Part shown: positions 19,435 to 30,406 of the stretch, piece by piece | Layout of the letters: each line of letters starts with the position of its first letter | Numbering within the stretch: the stretch's first letter is position 1 | Assembly: GCF_902769175.1 (NCBI RefSeq) | Contig: NZ_CACXNW010000001.1 | Span: 124,001 to 188,000 of the forward strand | Length of the DNA: 64,000 bases | Direction: 5' to 3' | Source: an uncultured Methanobrevibacter sp. | Lineage (GTDB): Archaea > Methanobacteriota > Methanobacteria > Methanobacteriales > Methanobacteriaceae | Translations under genes and position numbers: made by a program | Notes under the pieces: generated by a model | What the model saw: only the letters and a program-made list of their open reading frames with translations | Databases searched by the model: none | What the model was told of the DNA's origin: nothing

Positions 19435-20829
19435 TTATTCATTATGCCCATAGAGATCTTGGGATATTCTTTTGAATCTTCTTATGAAGAATTTTGCCCA
19501 AATGTATCCAAATGTTCCACCTAGGAAACAGCCGAATATCACTCCAGAATAAATTCCAACAAGTTCCCATCCAAATATGAAGCAGAAAATGTATGCACAT
19601 AGTGTTTCTAAAATAAGGGACCTGAGAAGGGTAATGATAAGTGAGTAAGTTCCTTTACCAACTCCTTGGAACATCATTGATGACATCATTCCGTGAGGCA
19701 CACATATATTGAAAAAGCTTAAGACACTAATGGCTGTTGCAATTTCAGGTGCCAAAGAGGAACTTGCACTTGTATAACTGAATGCAGTTGCTATCTGATT
19801 GGAGAATATGACCATCAATGCTGAAATGATTATGGCTATTATCAATCCTATTTTAATGGAATAACTATGTCCTATTTGAAGATTCTTATAGTTATGGGCT
19901 CCATATGCAACACCGGCTACAGTAAGAACTGCTGTTCCAATACCAATCAATGGGATAATACCTAATTGTATAATTCTTAAAGAAGATGTATAGACTGCTA
20001 CAGCACTTGTTCCAGCAACTATCACAAGCATGGAATTGATCAAGATTCCAAGAGCTGAAAATATGACATTTTCCAAGGTTGAAGGGATAGACACTTCAAA
20101 GATTTCAAGGAGTATTTTAGTTTTATATTTGAAGTTTTTCGGTGTCAAGTCAAGGAAAAGGTCTTTTTTACCCCAAATCCAATAGCTCATCACAAGGACT
20201 GATACAGTACATGATATAATGGTTGCCCAAGCTGCTCCCGCCATTCCAAGGTTAAGATAATAGATGAATATTGGATCTAAAATAATGTTTAATATTGCAG
20301 TAACAGCAATGGCTAGTGTAGCTCTTCTCATATCTCCTTCAGATCTGAAGATTGCTGATAAAACCCCTGAAAAAACAAAAATAAACAAGAATCCAAAAAT
20401 GATGTAACCATAGCTTGAAGCATAACTTATTGATTCTCCTGCTCCCATAATTTCAAGAATAGGGACCATCAATACAATCATCACTACTGTAAATATTGCA
20501 GATACAACTATAGAAAGTAAGATTGCATGCAATCCTGCATTATTTGCTTCCTGGTAATTTTGACTTCCGATGCTTCTTGCAATGAGTGAGTTTGCTCCTG
20601 CACCGATTCCTCCTCCAAGTCCTACTAAAACCATAAAGAGAGGAGTGATAAATCCTATTGCAGCTAATGCATCTGCACCAAGTCCTGCTACCCATATGCT
20701 GTCTGCAAGGTTATATAAAGTAATTAATAGCATGGAAAGCATCATAGGGAGGCTAAGTTTTCTAATAGCCCTTTTAGGGTCTCCGGTAATAATTTCAATA
20801 TTCTTGTTTGTTTCTTTGGTTTCTGACAT
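19435..20829 (-). CDS. MATE family multidrug/cation antiporter 1
   Basis: 464 residues from the ATG at 20829, chosen because GGAG lies 9 bases upstream; an ATG two codons earlier leaves almost no spacing. About 12 hydrophobic segments with a MATE fold: IRKLSLPMMLSMLLITLYNLADSIWVAGLG at the N-terminus and the repeated second half from about residue 240 (FEVSIPSTLENVIFSALG). Members export drugs or metabolites using a cation gradient; the substrate is unknown. A close paralogue lies 380 bp upstream at 21216-22556. Confidence 0.9.
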   Translation of the reverse strand: MSETKETNKNIEIITGDPKRAIRKLSLPMMLSMLLITLYNLADSIWVAGLGADALAAIGFITPLFMVLVGLGGGIGAGANSLIARSIGSQNYQEANNAGLHAILLSIVVSAIFTVVMIVLMVPILEIMGAGESISYASSYGYIIFGFLFIFVFSGVLSAIFRSEGDMRRATLAIAVTAILNIILDPIFIYYLNLGMAGAAWATIISCTVSVLVMSYWIWGKKDLFLDLTPKNFKYKTKILLEIFEVSIPSTLENVIFSALGILINSMLVIVAGTSAVAVYTSSLRIIQLGIIPLIGIGTAVLTVAGVAYGAHNYKNLQIGHSYSIKIGLIIAIIISALMVIFSNQIATAFSYTSASSSLAPEIATAISVLSFFNICVPHGMMSSMMFQGVGKGTYSLIITLLRSLILETLCAYIFCFIFGWELVGIYSGVIFGCFLGGTFGYIWAKFFIRRFKRISQDLYGHNE

Positions 20830-20835
20830 TATCAT

Positions 20836-21215
20836 TCTCCAAATTAAGGGTTTTGTTTATTAATTTTTATACACTATTTATATATTCTTTCTTTATATTT
20901 AAAATCTCTTAATTAAATAAAGTTTAGAATTGGGTTAATTGGCATTTTATTGACAAATTTTAAAGAGCAGAAAATAATGTATATTAATAAATTTTAGCAA
21001 AAACAGTTTTTTAAAGTAAAAAAAAATAAAACAAAAAGAATGTTTAAGAATAAGATTAGTTTAAATCAATAAAGAAAAGAAAAGGTTTCAGTAATGGGGT
21101 AGTTTTAATCAAAAAATTTAAGAAAAGAATATTTCAGTAATAATATTAGTTTAAATCAAAAAATAAAAGAAAAATAAAAAACAGCAATGCTATTTTTTAA
21201 ATTATTTAAATTGGC
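20836..21215. repeat. intergenic region with imperfect A-rich tandem repeats
   Basis: From about 21040 to 21175 there are three degenerate copies of a unit containing ATTAGTTTAAATCA and TTTCAGTAAT (21055-21065, 21086-21096, 21132-21167). No ORF, RNA or operator-like element is seen in this 380-bp gap between the two MATE genes. Confidence 0.5.
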
Positions 21216-22556
21216 CTATTTGGCTCCTGTATTTTCATATCTATCCTTGGATAAGATTTGGAACTTATCGATAAAGAGTTTAGACCAAATGAATCCAACT
21301 GTTCCTCCAAGGAAACAGCCTAATATTATACCTGCATAAATTCCAATAAGTCCGAATCCCAATACGAATCCAAATAGATATGCCAATATGGATTCAAATG
21401 CAAGTGATCTAAGAAGTGTGACCTTAAGGGCTTTAGGACCTTTTCCAACTCCTTGGAACATCATGGAAGACATGATACCATGAGGTATTGCAACTACAAA
21501 GAGACTTAATATTCTAATTGAATATGCTATTTGAGGACCAAGGCTTGCACTTGCACTTGTATAGCTGAATATTGAAGCGATTTGGTTGCAGAAAACAATC
21601 ATTAGGATAGCAAGAACGATAGAGATTATAAATCCTTGCTTTACTGCATAATTGTACCCTGTCTTTAGGTTTTTATAGTTGTGGGCTCCATATGCAACTC
21701 CAGATATTGTAAGCAATGCTGTACCGATTCCCATCATTGGAATCATACACATTTGAACAATTCTCATTGCTGCAGTATAAGCAGCTACTGCATCTGTTCC
21801 GCTTACCATAACAAGCATAGTATTGACTATAACTGCAAGGGTTGAAAATATTATGTTCTCAAGAGTTGAAGATAAGTCAAGGGATAGGTCTTTTTTTATC
21901 CAAATCCAATATGACATAATGAGGATGGATACTGCAGAAGAGATAACAGTTGCCCATGCAGCTCCCTCTATTCCAAGGTTAAGGTAATAGATGAATATTG
22001 GATCTAAGATGATATTGAGTATGGAAGTTGCGGCAATTGGTATGACTGCCCTTTTCATGTCTCCTTCAGATCGGAACACTGCAGACAAAACTGCAGAGAA
22101 TACAAATACGATTAGAAATCCAAAAACAATGTTTCCATATCTGTAAGCGTATGACATGGTTTTTCCTGCTCCCCTTGCAATAAGGATAGGCTTCATTGCC
22201 AAAAGCATAAGGATTGTAAACACTATTGATACGATGATGGAAAGCACTATTCCATGCAATCCTGCATTGTTGGCTTTAGCAGGGTCTTCCCCACCGATGT
22301 ATCTTGCAATAAGGGAATTAGCTCCTGCACCGATACCATGCCCAAGGCCTATAAGCACCATAAACAAAGGTGTGATAAAACCGATAGCAGCTAATGCATC
22401 TGAGCCAAGTCCTGCTACCCATATGCTGTCTGCAAGGTTATACATCATTATCAAAACCATAGAAAGCATCATAGGTATACTGAGCTTTCGTATAGCAACT
22501 TTCGGATCTCCTGTAATGATTTCAATATTCTTGTTTTTATCTTTATTATCGAACAT
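21216..22556 (-). CDS. MATE family multidrug/cation antiporter 2, with internal deletion
   Basis: 446 residues. Closely related to the gene at 19435 along its whole length. It starts MFDNKDKNKNIEIITGDPKVAIRKLSIPMML. At about residue 232 it reads SLDLSSTLENIIFS, where the paralogue has FLDLTPKNF...VSIPSTLENVIFS. About 20 residues are missing in frame at the junction of the two halves (cytoplasmic loop plus the start of helix 7). This could impair transport. The frame is otherwise open. The substrate is unknown. Confidence 0.88.
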   Translation of the reverse strand: MFDNKDKNKNIEIITGDPKVAIRKLSIPMMLSMVLIMMYNLADSIWVAGLGSDALAAIGFITPLFMVLIGLGHGIGAGANSLIARYIGGEDPAKANNAGLHGIVLSIIVSIVFTILMLLAMKPILIARGAGKTMSYAYRYGNIVFGFLIVFVFSAVLSAVFRSEGDMKRAVIPIAATSILNIILDPIFIYYLNLGIEGAAWATVISSAVSILIMSYWIWIKKDLSLDLSSTLENIIFSTLAVIVNTMLVMVSGTDAVAAYTAAMRIVQMCMIPMMGIGTALLTISGVAYGAHNYKNLKTGYNYAVKQGFIISIVLAILMIVFCNQIASIFSYTSASASLGPQIAYSIRILSLFVVAIPHGIMSSMMFQGVGKGPKALKVTLLRSLAFESILAYLFGFVLGFGLIGIYAGIILGCFLGGTVGFIWSKLFIDKFQILSKDRYENTGAK

Positions 22557-23010
22557 ACTCCTCCCTAACCTAAAATCTAATGATTTGAACTTCTTTAAAT
22601 ATGTAACCTAATTAATTATTAATTAAATTAATTAAGTTTATATACAATATAATTTTATTCATGTTAAATAAATAAAGTTTTCTAAATGACTTTTCAATTT
22701 GATTCAAGATTTAAAATTAGTGAATGGAATTTCTAGATAATCAAGATATTTAAGAAATCTTCTGTTGGAAATGGTTTATGGCCCATAGAATTTTGCTTTG
22801 GAATTCTTTTTTAAAATATCAGTATTGATAAGTTTTATAAACTATTAAATCAAAATATATAAATATTATATTTAATATTGGTGAATTGGCTGAATATAAA
22901 ATGGCTAATTTATCTATTGGATATATTGATTTATCGCTTTAAAATCAAGGCAATGAATCATTAACTATTAAATTTATAAAATTATTAAAAAATTTAAAGG
23001 AGTCTTTAAA
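22557..23010. other. divergent promoter region between MATE 2 and ilvC
   Basis: 454 bp, AT-rich. It must contain the promoters of both genes. A ribosome binding site AAAGGAG precedes ilvC. TTATAAACTATTAAA and TATATAAATATTATAT stretches (22830-22870) are possible TATA boxes. No hairpin, RNA gene or operator of the adhesin type is seen. Confidence 0.45.
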
Positions 23011-24003
23011 ATGAAAATGTATTATGATGACGATGTTGACGCAGAAGTAGTTGCAGATAAGACTATTGCTGTAATTGGATACGGAAGTCAAGGACGTGGT
23101 CAATCTAGAAATATGGCTGACAGTGGATTAAATGTTATTGTCGGTCTTAGAGAAGGAGGTTCATCCTGGCAAAAAGCTGTAGATGATGGAATGAATGTAA
23201 AAACTATTGAAGAAGCTGCTGAAGCTGCTGACATCATCCACATATTATTACCTGATGAAACCCAAGAAAAAGTTTACAAAGAACAAATCGCTCCTTATGT
23301 TGAAGCTGGAAACACTATTTCATTCTCTCACGGTTACAACATTCACTTTGGATTAATCCAACCTGGAGAAGATGTAAACATTGTAATGTTTGCACCTAAA
23401 GGACCTGGTTCAAGAGTTAGAACCACTTACTTAGATGGTTTCGGTATTCCTGGACTTGTCGCTATTGAACAAGACGCTACTGGAGACGCATTACAAATTG
23501 CATTAGGTATGGCAAAAGCTGTAGGTCTTACTAGAGCTGGTGTAATTGAAACCACTTTCCAAGAAGAAACTGAAACTGACTTATTCGGTGAACAAGCTGT
23601 ATTATGTGGTGGACTCAGTGCACTCATCAAAGCAGGATTTGAAACTTTAGTTGAAGCAGGATACCAACCTGAAATCGCTTACTTTGAAACCTGTCACGAA
23701 GTAAAGCTCATTGTAGATGACATCTACGAAAACGGTATGGATGGAATGTGGCACGATGTAAGTAACACTGCTGAATACGGTGGATTAACTAGAGGTAATA
23801 GGATCATTACCGATGCAACCAAAGCAGAAATGAAAGCAATCTTAGGAGAAATCCAAGACGGCACATTCAAAAAACAATTTGCAGATGAAAACGCAACTGA
23901 TGCAGCAAACTTAAAAGAAATGAGAGCTGCTGAAGAAAAAGAAGACATCGAAATTGTTGGTAAAAGATTAAGAATTGCTTGTGGATTACAAAAAGAAGAA
24001 TAA
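23011..24003 (+). CDS. ilvC: ketol-acid reductoisomerase, class I
   Basis: 330 residues, usual short-form length. It converts acetolactate to dihydroxyisovalerate with NADPH. The Rossmann motif is [12 protein letters not shown] (residues 22-33). APKGPG is at about residue 131. The metal-binding [16 protein letters not shown] is at about 189, and the knotted C-terminal domain contains [14 protein letters not shown] and SNTAEYGG. It acts directly downstream of IlvBN (16922-19112) but is separated from it by two MATE genes. The codon usage is noticeably C-ending in places, as in highly expressed genes. RBS AAAGGAG 11 bases upstream. Confidence 0.97.
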   Translation: MKMYYDDDVDAEVVADKTIAVIGYGSQGRGQSRNMADSGLNVIVGLREGGSSWQKAVDDGMNVKTIEEAAEAADIIHILLPDETQEKVYKEQIAPYVEAGNTISFSHGYNIHFGLIQPGEDVNIVMFAPKGPGSRVRTTYLDGFGIPGLVAIEQDATGDALQIALGMAKAVGLTRAGVIETTFQEETETDLFGEQAVLCGGLSALIKAGFETLVEAGYQPEIAYFETCHEVKLIVDDIYENGMDGMWHDVSNTAEYGGLTRGNRIITDATKAEMKAILGEIQDGTFKKQFADENATDAANLKEMRAAEEKEDIEIVGKRLRIACGLQKEE

Positions 24004-24332
24004 GTTAATTTAACTTATTTTCTTTACTTTTTCTTTTTTTTAGGGACTGTTCTAAACTTAAATATTCAAAATTAAAGTTACTTTTTCTTTTTTTTTTAGG
24101 GACTGTTCTAAACTTTAAAATTCAGAAATAAAATTTTTTATTTTTTCCTACATTTTAAAAACAAATTAAAAATTTTTTCACTTATTTTGTTTAAATTTTT
24201 TCTATTTATATTAAATTTAAATATCATATTTCACTTATTTTGTTTAAATATCTATGTTTGTGGATTATTTTAATAAGGTTTTCTACAGACCCGAAAATTA
24301 TATATGTCTTTATAGATATAAAGTACTTACAT
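24004..24332. repeat. ilvC downstream region: two-copy tandem repeat and operator-like half site
   Basis: TAGGGACTGTTCTAAACTT with a preceding T-run occurs twice (about 24041-24059 and 24098-24115); the T-runs may terminate ilvC. Further on, AGTACTTACAT (24322-24332) resembles half of the adhesin-promoter element, before the adhesin-like gene at 24414. The half site is weak evidence. Confidence 0.5.
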
Positions 24333-24413
24333 ATATAATGTAAAAATTATAATCTTATTATTAATGCTAATCTATTAATAATGCCTTGGGGAAAATAATT
24401 TTGGGGGAAAACA

Positions 24414-27400
24414 ATGAAAAATTATAAACGTGGAATTATCAGTATGAGCATTATTTTAATGCTTTCATTGATATGCCTTAATTCCACATTTGCTTTTGAA
24501 ATAAATGATGATTTGAATCTTCCTGATGGGAACATTAATGATGATTTGAATCTTCAAAACGAAGATGATCTGTTATCTGAGGATGCTAAAACATTTGCAA
24601 TGTTAAATGAAGACATCAATGGAAATTCTGATGAGGAAATTAATTTAACCAGCGACTATACTTTTAACAACCAAACTGATAAGCAAGATGTTGGACTGCT
24701 TATTAGAGGAATTACCATTTCACGTAAGCTGACAATTAACGGTAATGGTCACACATTGGATGGTTCTGATGTTGCAAGATTTTTCCTAATTACAGACAGT
24801 AGCTTAAATGTTGTATTTAAAGATCTTATTTTTATAAATGGACATGCACACGATGGTGGTGCAATATCCGGTAATTCTATTTCTTATAATTGCACTTTCA
24901 TCAATAACCGTGCACAATTTTTCGGTGGAGCCATATATAAGGGGTCTGCTGTAAACTGTACCTTTGAAGGCAATAACGCAAGTGAAGGTGGTGCAATTTA
25001 CGTTAACACCAATCATGCAGTTATTGAAGACTGTACCTTTGAATGGAATATTGCAGATGAATCTGGTGGAGCCATATCTATCGACTCAACAGTGAACACC
25101 ACTTTAGCAAACTGTACTTTTCACAAGAACCGTGCAAAAACAGGTGGTGCAATATCCTTGTCTTATTCAAGGTATGCCTCCATTTCAAATTCCACTTTCA
25201 ATGAAAACAACGTTACAGAAAATGGTGGTGCCATCTATTCTGATTTCGCTGTCAATTGTCTGATTGACAATTGTGGCTTTGAAGGTAATCAGACGCTATT
25301 GAATGGTGGTGCATTTGCATGGGTCTACAGCTATGGAAATATTACAAACAATAATTTTAAACGCAATAAAGCAACAGGAAATGGTGGTGCATTATTCATC
25401 AATATAGCCAATACCACCACTATGGTCCATAATCAGGTGCTTTCAAATTGTAACTTCACAAGTAACCATGCAACCGGAGACGGTGGTGCAATCTATAACA
25501 ATGACTTTTACATAATCCGTGATGCGTTTTTTTATTTTGAGAATAATGGTGCAGAAGGAAACGGTGGTGCAATATACTGTAAGGATTCCTGTAAAATATC
25601 AAATTTCACATTCATTGATAATCGTGCAGGGGAAAACGGTGGTGCAGTATATTGTCATGACTATTGTAACTTCTCCTATTCAACCTTCACCGACAATCAT
25701 GTAGAGGAAACGGTGGTGCAGTTTATGCCAATGATAATTCTTCTTTCTATAGTGTTGACTTTGAGAATAATTTCGCACATGTAGGTGGTGCAGTTTACTG
25801 TAATGGTGGTGGTTTCATATCAAAAGGTAATTTCACCAACAATTCCGCTTATGATGCCGGTGCAGTCTATTCCAATGCTAATTCTGATTTCTATAATTTA
25901 AAATTCCATAACAACACTGCCGAAAACGATGGTGGTGCTGTTGTATGTCATAGGGAGTGTGATTTTTCCGATACAGAGTTCATAGGCAATTTTGCTCATC
26001 GAGGTTCTGCCATTTATGATAATGACCCTTTTATGTACATTAGTGATTCTACCTTCTTTCTTAATAAGGCAAATCCTAATTATGAATTAATAAATGAATA
26101 TTTAACAGCAAATCTTGCTTTTTCAGGTTACAATAATTATTTAAATGCCATTTATTCCTGGTTTGATGTTAGTTTTGAGAATGTTGTTTATTGGAATGGT
26201 ACAATCACAAACACAGACATTGCGCCTCCTGTTCATCATTCCAACCCTGGACAGAATTTAACCATTGAAATCTATGATTCTGATAATAATCTGATTGATA
26301 GCTTCAATCAATTAACCGATAATGAAGGAAACCTCATTTTAGACTATTCCTATTTGGATGTTGGAAACTACACTATTAAAATCAGTCACGATGATGACGA
26401 TTACTACACTGGATTTAATGAGAGTTTTGATGTAACAATCGGAGAATTTGCAAAGTTAGAACGCATATTGCATTTTGCAAGTGAAAACAGTACAATAAAT
26501 CTTACACAAAACTACACTTATTCCATTGGATATGATACCATTGATTCTTTACATATACGCTATTCCAATCTAACAATTAATGGTAATGGCTATACCATCA
26601 ATCCATTGAATCAATCATTTGGAATATTCATGTCTCATTTGAATGATATCACCATTCATGACTGTAATTTTGAAGGTGAAATATACTTAAATGGTATGGA
26701 AATCACAGGTTTTGACATAATCAATTGTACCTTTACAAATGTCTCTACAGCTATTGAATGCCAATTTTCAAAGGACATTCATATTGTAGGTTGTGATTTT
26801 TGCAATAACAGTCCTGAAGGAAAATGTTGCTTTATGCAAACTTCAACAAAATGAAAATATAATTATTGAAGATTGTAATTTCACAAACAATCATGCTTAT
26901 TTTGGATCAGTTAACTTAATTGACAATAATGAAACCTTAATTTCCAGGTGTATTTTCTTTAACAATAGTGCTGATTCCGGTGGGGCAGTAAATGGAAACT
27001 TGGTTAATCATACCAGAATAATCAATTCCAGATTCTTCAATAATTCTGCAGAGTATGGGGGAGCAATTTCACTTACAGGAAATAATTTCACTGTAGACAA
27101 TTCTATATTTGAAAACAATTTCGCTGACCACGGTGCAGCGATCTATTGTCCTGATGAAGATATTCTCATGTCCAATTCAAAATTCTTAAATAATAAGGCA
27201 TCATCATATGTCCGTGGAGAAATAACTGATGATTCACAGATTATCATTACATTATTGGGTGGAAACGAGTATATAAATGCAATTTCCGCAGCTTCTGGCA
27301 TAAGATTCAACAATGTCATCTATTGGAATGGTACAGTTGCAAATACTGATCTGATGCCTCCTAGATATAATACAAATCCTGGACAAAATGTCACTTTGGA

Positions 27401-30014
27401 ATTCTATGACGAGGATGGCAATCTGGTTGAAAACATTACTTTGGTAACTGATGGCCAAAGTAAGGTCTATTATGCCACATACAATTTGGATAGCGGAAAA
27501 TATTCATATAAGGCATATCATATGGATGATGAGTACTACACATATTCCGGCTTTGTAAATGGAAGCTTTGAGGTTAACTCTTCTCCAAGTTCCGTCACCA
27601 TCAATATTTATGATGGGGCAGAATTTAATTATCTGGATTGTAACATCTCATTTGATATAGTCAACAAGACTGTTCCAATAGTTGTCATAACCAGTATGGA
27701 TGGAAGTCAGGTTTATATTAATCAAACAGTTGATGAGGATTATTTCGTTGTGGAATTGGAACCTAATGATGATTATTACAATATCACTGTTTATAATTCT
27801 CCAACCATTGATTATTCAAAAAGTCAGGATTCTAAATTATTCAAAATATTGAAGTTAAATTCCTCTATTGTCATCAATCCAATTCCTGATGTGGCCTATG
27901 GTGATGAGTTTAACATTACATTTGATGGTGAAAATCTCACAACAGTCAATGTTACAATCTTTGATAGCAATAACACTATTGTATGGTCTCAAAATACCAC
28001 AAACAAATCTGTAACTGTTCCTGTTTTACCTGAAGGTACATATCAAGTAACTTTAATCAATTATGGGGATAACATTCACAAAGAGAGCAGCGATTCAACC
28101 ATTTTCAATATTGTCGATTTATATAATGATGTTCTTGTCAGTGTTGATGATGTTGTTTTTGGTGAGGATGTTGTGATTAATGTTTTTGCTGAGGTTGATG
28201 GTGATTATTCTGTTGATGTCAATGGCACTGTTTTGTCAGTTAATGTTTCTGGTGGTAAGGGCAGGGTTAGTTTGTCTTTGCCTGTTGGTGCTTATTATGC
28301 TAATGCAACCTTTGATAATGATGATTATTCCTCTGTTATTACAAATGCGACATTTAACGTTACTCCAGCTTCTAATAATGTTATTGTAAGTGTTGATGAT
28401 GTTGTTTTTGGTGAGGATGTTGTGATTAATGTTTTTGCTGATGTTGATGGTATTTATTCTGTTGATGTCAATGGCACTGTTTTGTCAGTTAATGTTTCTG
28501 GTGGTAAGGGCAGGGTTAGTTTGTCTTTGCCTGTTGGTGCTTATTATGCAAATGCAACCTTTGATAATGGAAATTACAGTTCTGCCATTACCAATGCAAC
28601 ATTCAATGTCATTAAATGTGGCACTGTTTTAGTTGCTAATAATACTACAGTAGGTCATGGTTCAGGTCAATTGTCAGCTATTTTGGCTGCTGGAGACACT
28701 CCTCTTGAAGGAAAGACAATTAAGGTCAATGTCGGAACTATAGATGTTGCTCCAGTTACTGGTGCTGATGGTCTTGTACTTATTGATTTAAGCAGTTTGG
28801 TTGTAGGTAATTACACTGCATACATTGTATTTGACGGTGATGATGAATATGACGGTGCAAGTATTGAGGTTACCGTTTCCGTTGTCAATAACAAAAGGGC
28901 TGCCAAGGATCTTCAGGATTTAATTGATAATGCTGAAGTTGGGTCAGTTATTGATTTAGGTAACTATGAGTATGAAAATGTTTCAAATGTAAACATTACC
29001 AAAAGCATTATCCTCAAGGGTGATGATACCATCATTACTGGACTTGGTGATGGAAGCCCTATGTTCAACATCATTCCTAAATCTAAGAATGGGCCTAATG
29101 AGCTAAACATCACAAATATCTCATTTAAGCTGAATAATGGAGATATTGTCTTTAAGGCTATAGCAGATAATGATACAAACGTCTATTTAATTGATGTGGC
29201 AAGCATCAATATAAAAGGAAACACATTTTCTGCAATTGACGATGATGTAATTCCTGAATCTGCCACAATATTATTGCTTGAGTCTGAAAGAGGCATTCTA
29301 TCACCTACTGGCACAATAAACATTTCTGCAAACACAATCGATGCAGGTGTAAAGCCATTTAAATTCCATGTTACTGAAATAGCCTCTGGTGGTGATGTCC
29401 ACATTCTTCCTCAAAACATCACTCCTCCAAGAAAAGCAACTGTAATAGAATATCATGACATGAACACAACAACAGTTGATGAGAGTGCAGATGGCAGAAT
29501 AGGCGAATACTTCAAAGTGACTCTTAAGGATTCAGAAGGCAATGCATTGGCGACTAAAGATGTTCAAATAGGATTCAATGGAGTTGTATACGATGTAAAA
29601 ACCGATGAAGAGGGTGTAGCTCAACTTCAAATCAACCTTAAATATAAAGGAGCATACACCTTTGCAATATGCTTCTTAGGTGATGGAGACTACAATGCAT
29701 CATTTGTAGTTGCAAAAATCACTGTCAAAGAGCAAACTCCTAGATTGACCGTTCCTGACAAATCCTATGCTGCAAGCGACAATACTAAAACATTAACCGC
29801 AACATTCAAATCTGAAAATGGAGGTCTAATCGCTAATAAATGGATCACTTTCACAGTCAATGGCAAAACCTACAAAACAAAAACTGATGGGAATGGTGTT
29901 GCCAGTGTTAATGTAAGTCTAAACAAAAAAGGAACATACAGTTTCACAGCAAAATACGGTGGAGACAGTACATATGTTGCAATCAGCAAAACTGCAAATT
30001 TAATCATTAAATAA
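24414..30014 (+). pseudogene. large adhesin-like protein (beta-helix + Ig-like domains), two compensating frameshifts
   Basis: About 1,866 codons if repaired. The start ATG follows TTTTGGGGGAAAACA. A signal peptide (about residues 1-28) is followed by Pmp-type beta-helix repeats (GGAI) in the first frame to about 25700. One base appears lost in GTAGAGGAAAC (25701-25711), and the repeats continue in the next frame to about 26820. There an extra A in a run (26821-26824) returns to the first frame, which runs from about 26825 to 30014. This second half has more beta-helix, then Ig-like repeats (two nearly identical 83-residue copies, 28131-28628), a KDLQDLIDN beta-solenoid-like module and an Ig-like C-terminal domain ending in LIIK. 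The tail is shared with the next two genes. Probable surface adhesin, inactive as read. Confidence 0.85.
28131..28628 (+). repeat. tandem 249-bp coding repeat inside the 24414 gene
   Basis: Two copies (28131-28379, 28380-28628) encode VSVDDVVFGEDVVINVFA-type Ig-like units and are almost identical in DNA, including long unbroken stretches. This indicates recent duplication or gene conversion. Confidence 0.85.
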
Positions 30015-30406
30015 TTTTTTATTTCAAATTTATTATTTATGGTTTGTTTTAAAATTAAAAATTTAATATTTATTTCAAATTTATTATTTATAGTTTCAAA
30101 ACTGAAAATTTAATTATTAAATAATTTTTTAATTCAAATTTATTATCTGTGGTTTGATTTAAATTTAAAAATTAAAGAGTTATTTCAAATTTATCATTGT
30201 AATTTAATTCAAAATTAAAAATTAAAGAGTTATTTCAAATTTATCATTGTAATTTAATTCAAAATTAACATTAAATATTTAAATTCAAAATTAACATTAA
30301 ATATTCAATTAAAACAACAAAAATGTTTTTAAAAGATAAAGAAGGAGTTGTGAAATAAAAAAATATGTCTTTATAAAATGAGGATTTTTTTATTCATGGG
30401 GGGACA
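30015..30406. repeat. AT-rich degenerate tandem repeats between adhesin genes
   Basis: ATTAAAGAGTTATTTCAAATT occurs at 30171 and 30221 (50-bp period), with looser copies of TTTCAAATTTATTATT from 30027 on. Two further copies of AAATTCAAAATTAACATTAA lie near 30265-30300. A ribosome binding site GGGGGGA precedes the next ATG. No gene inside. Confidence 0.65.
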
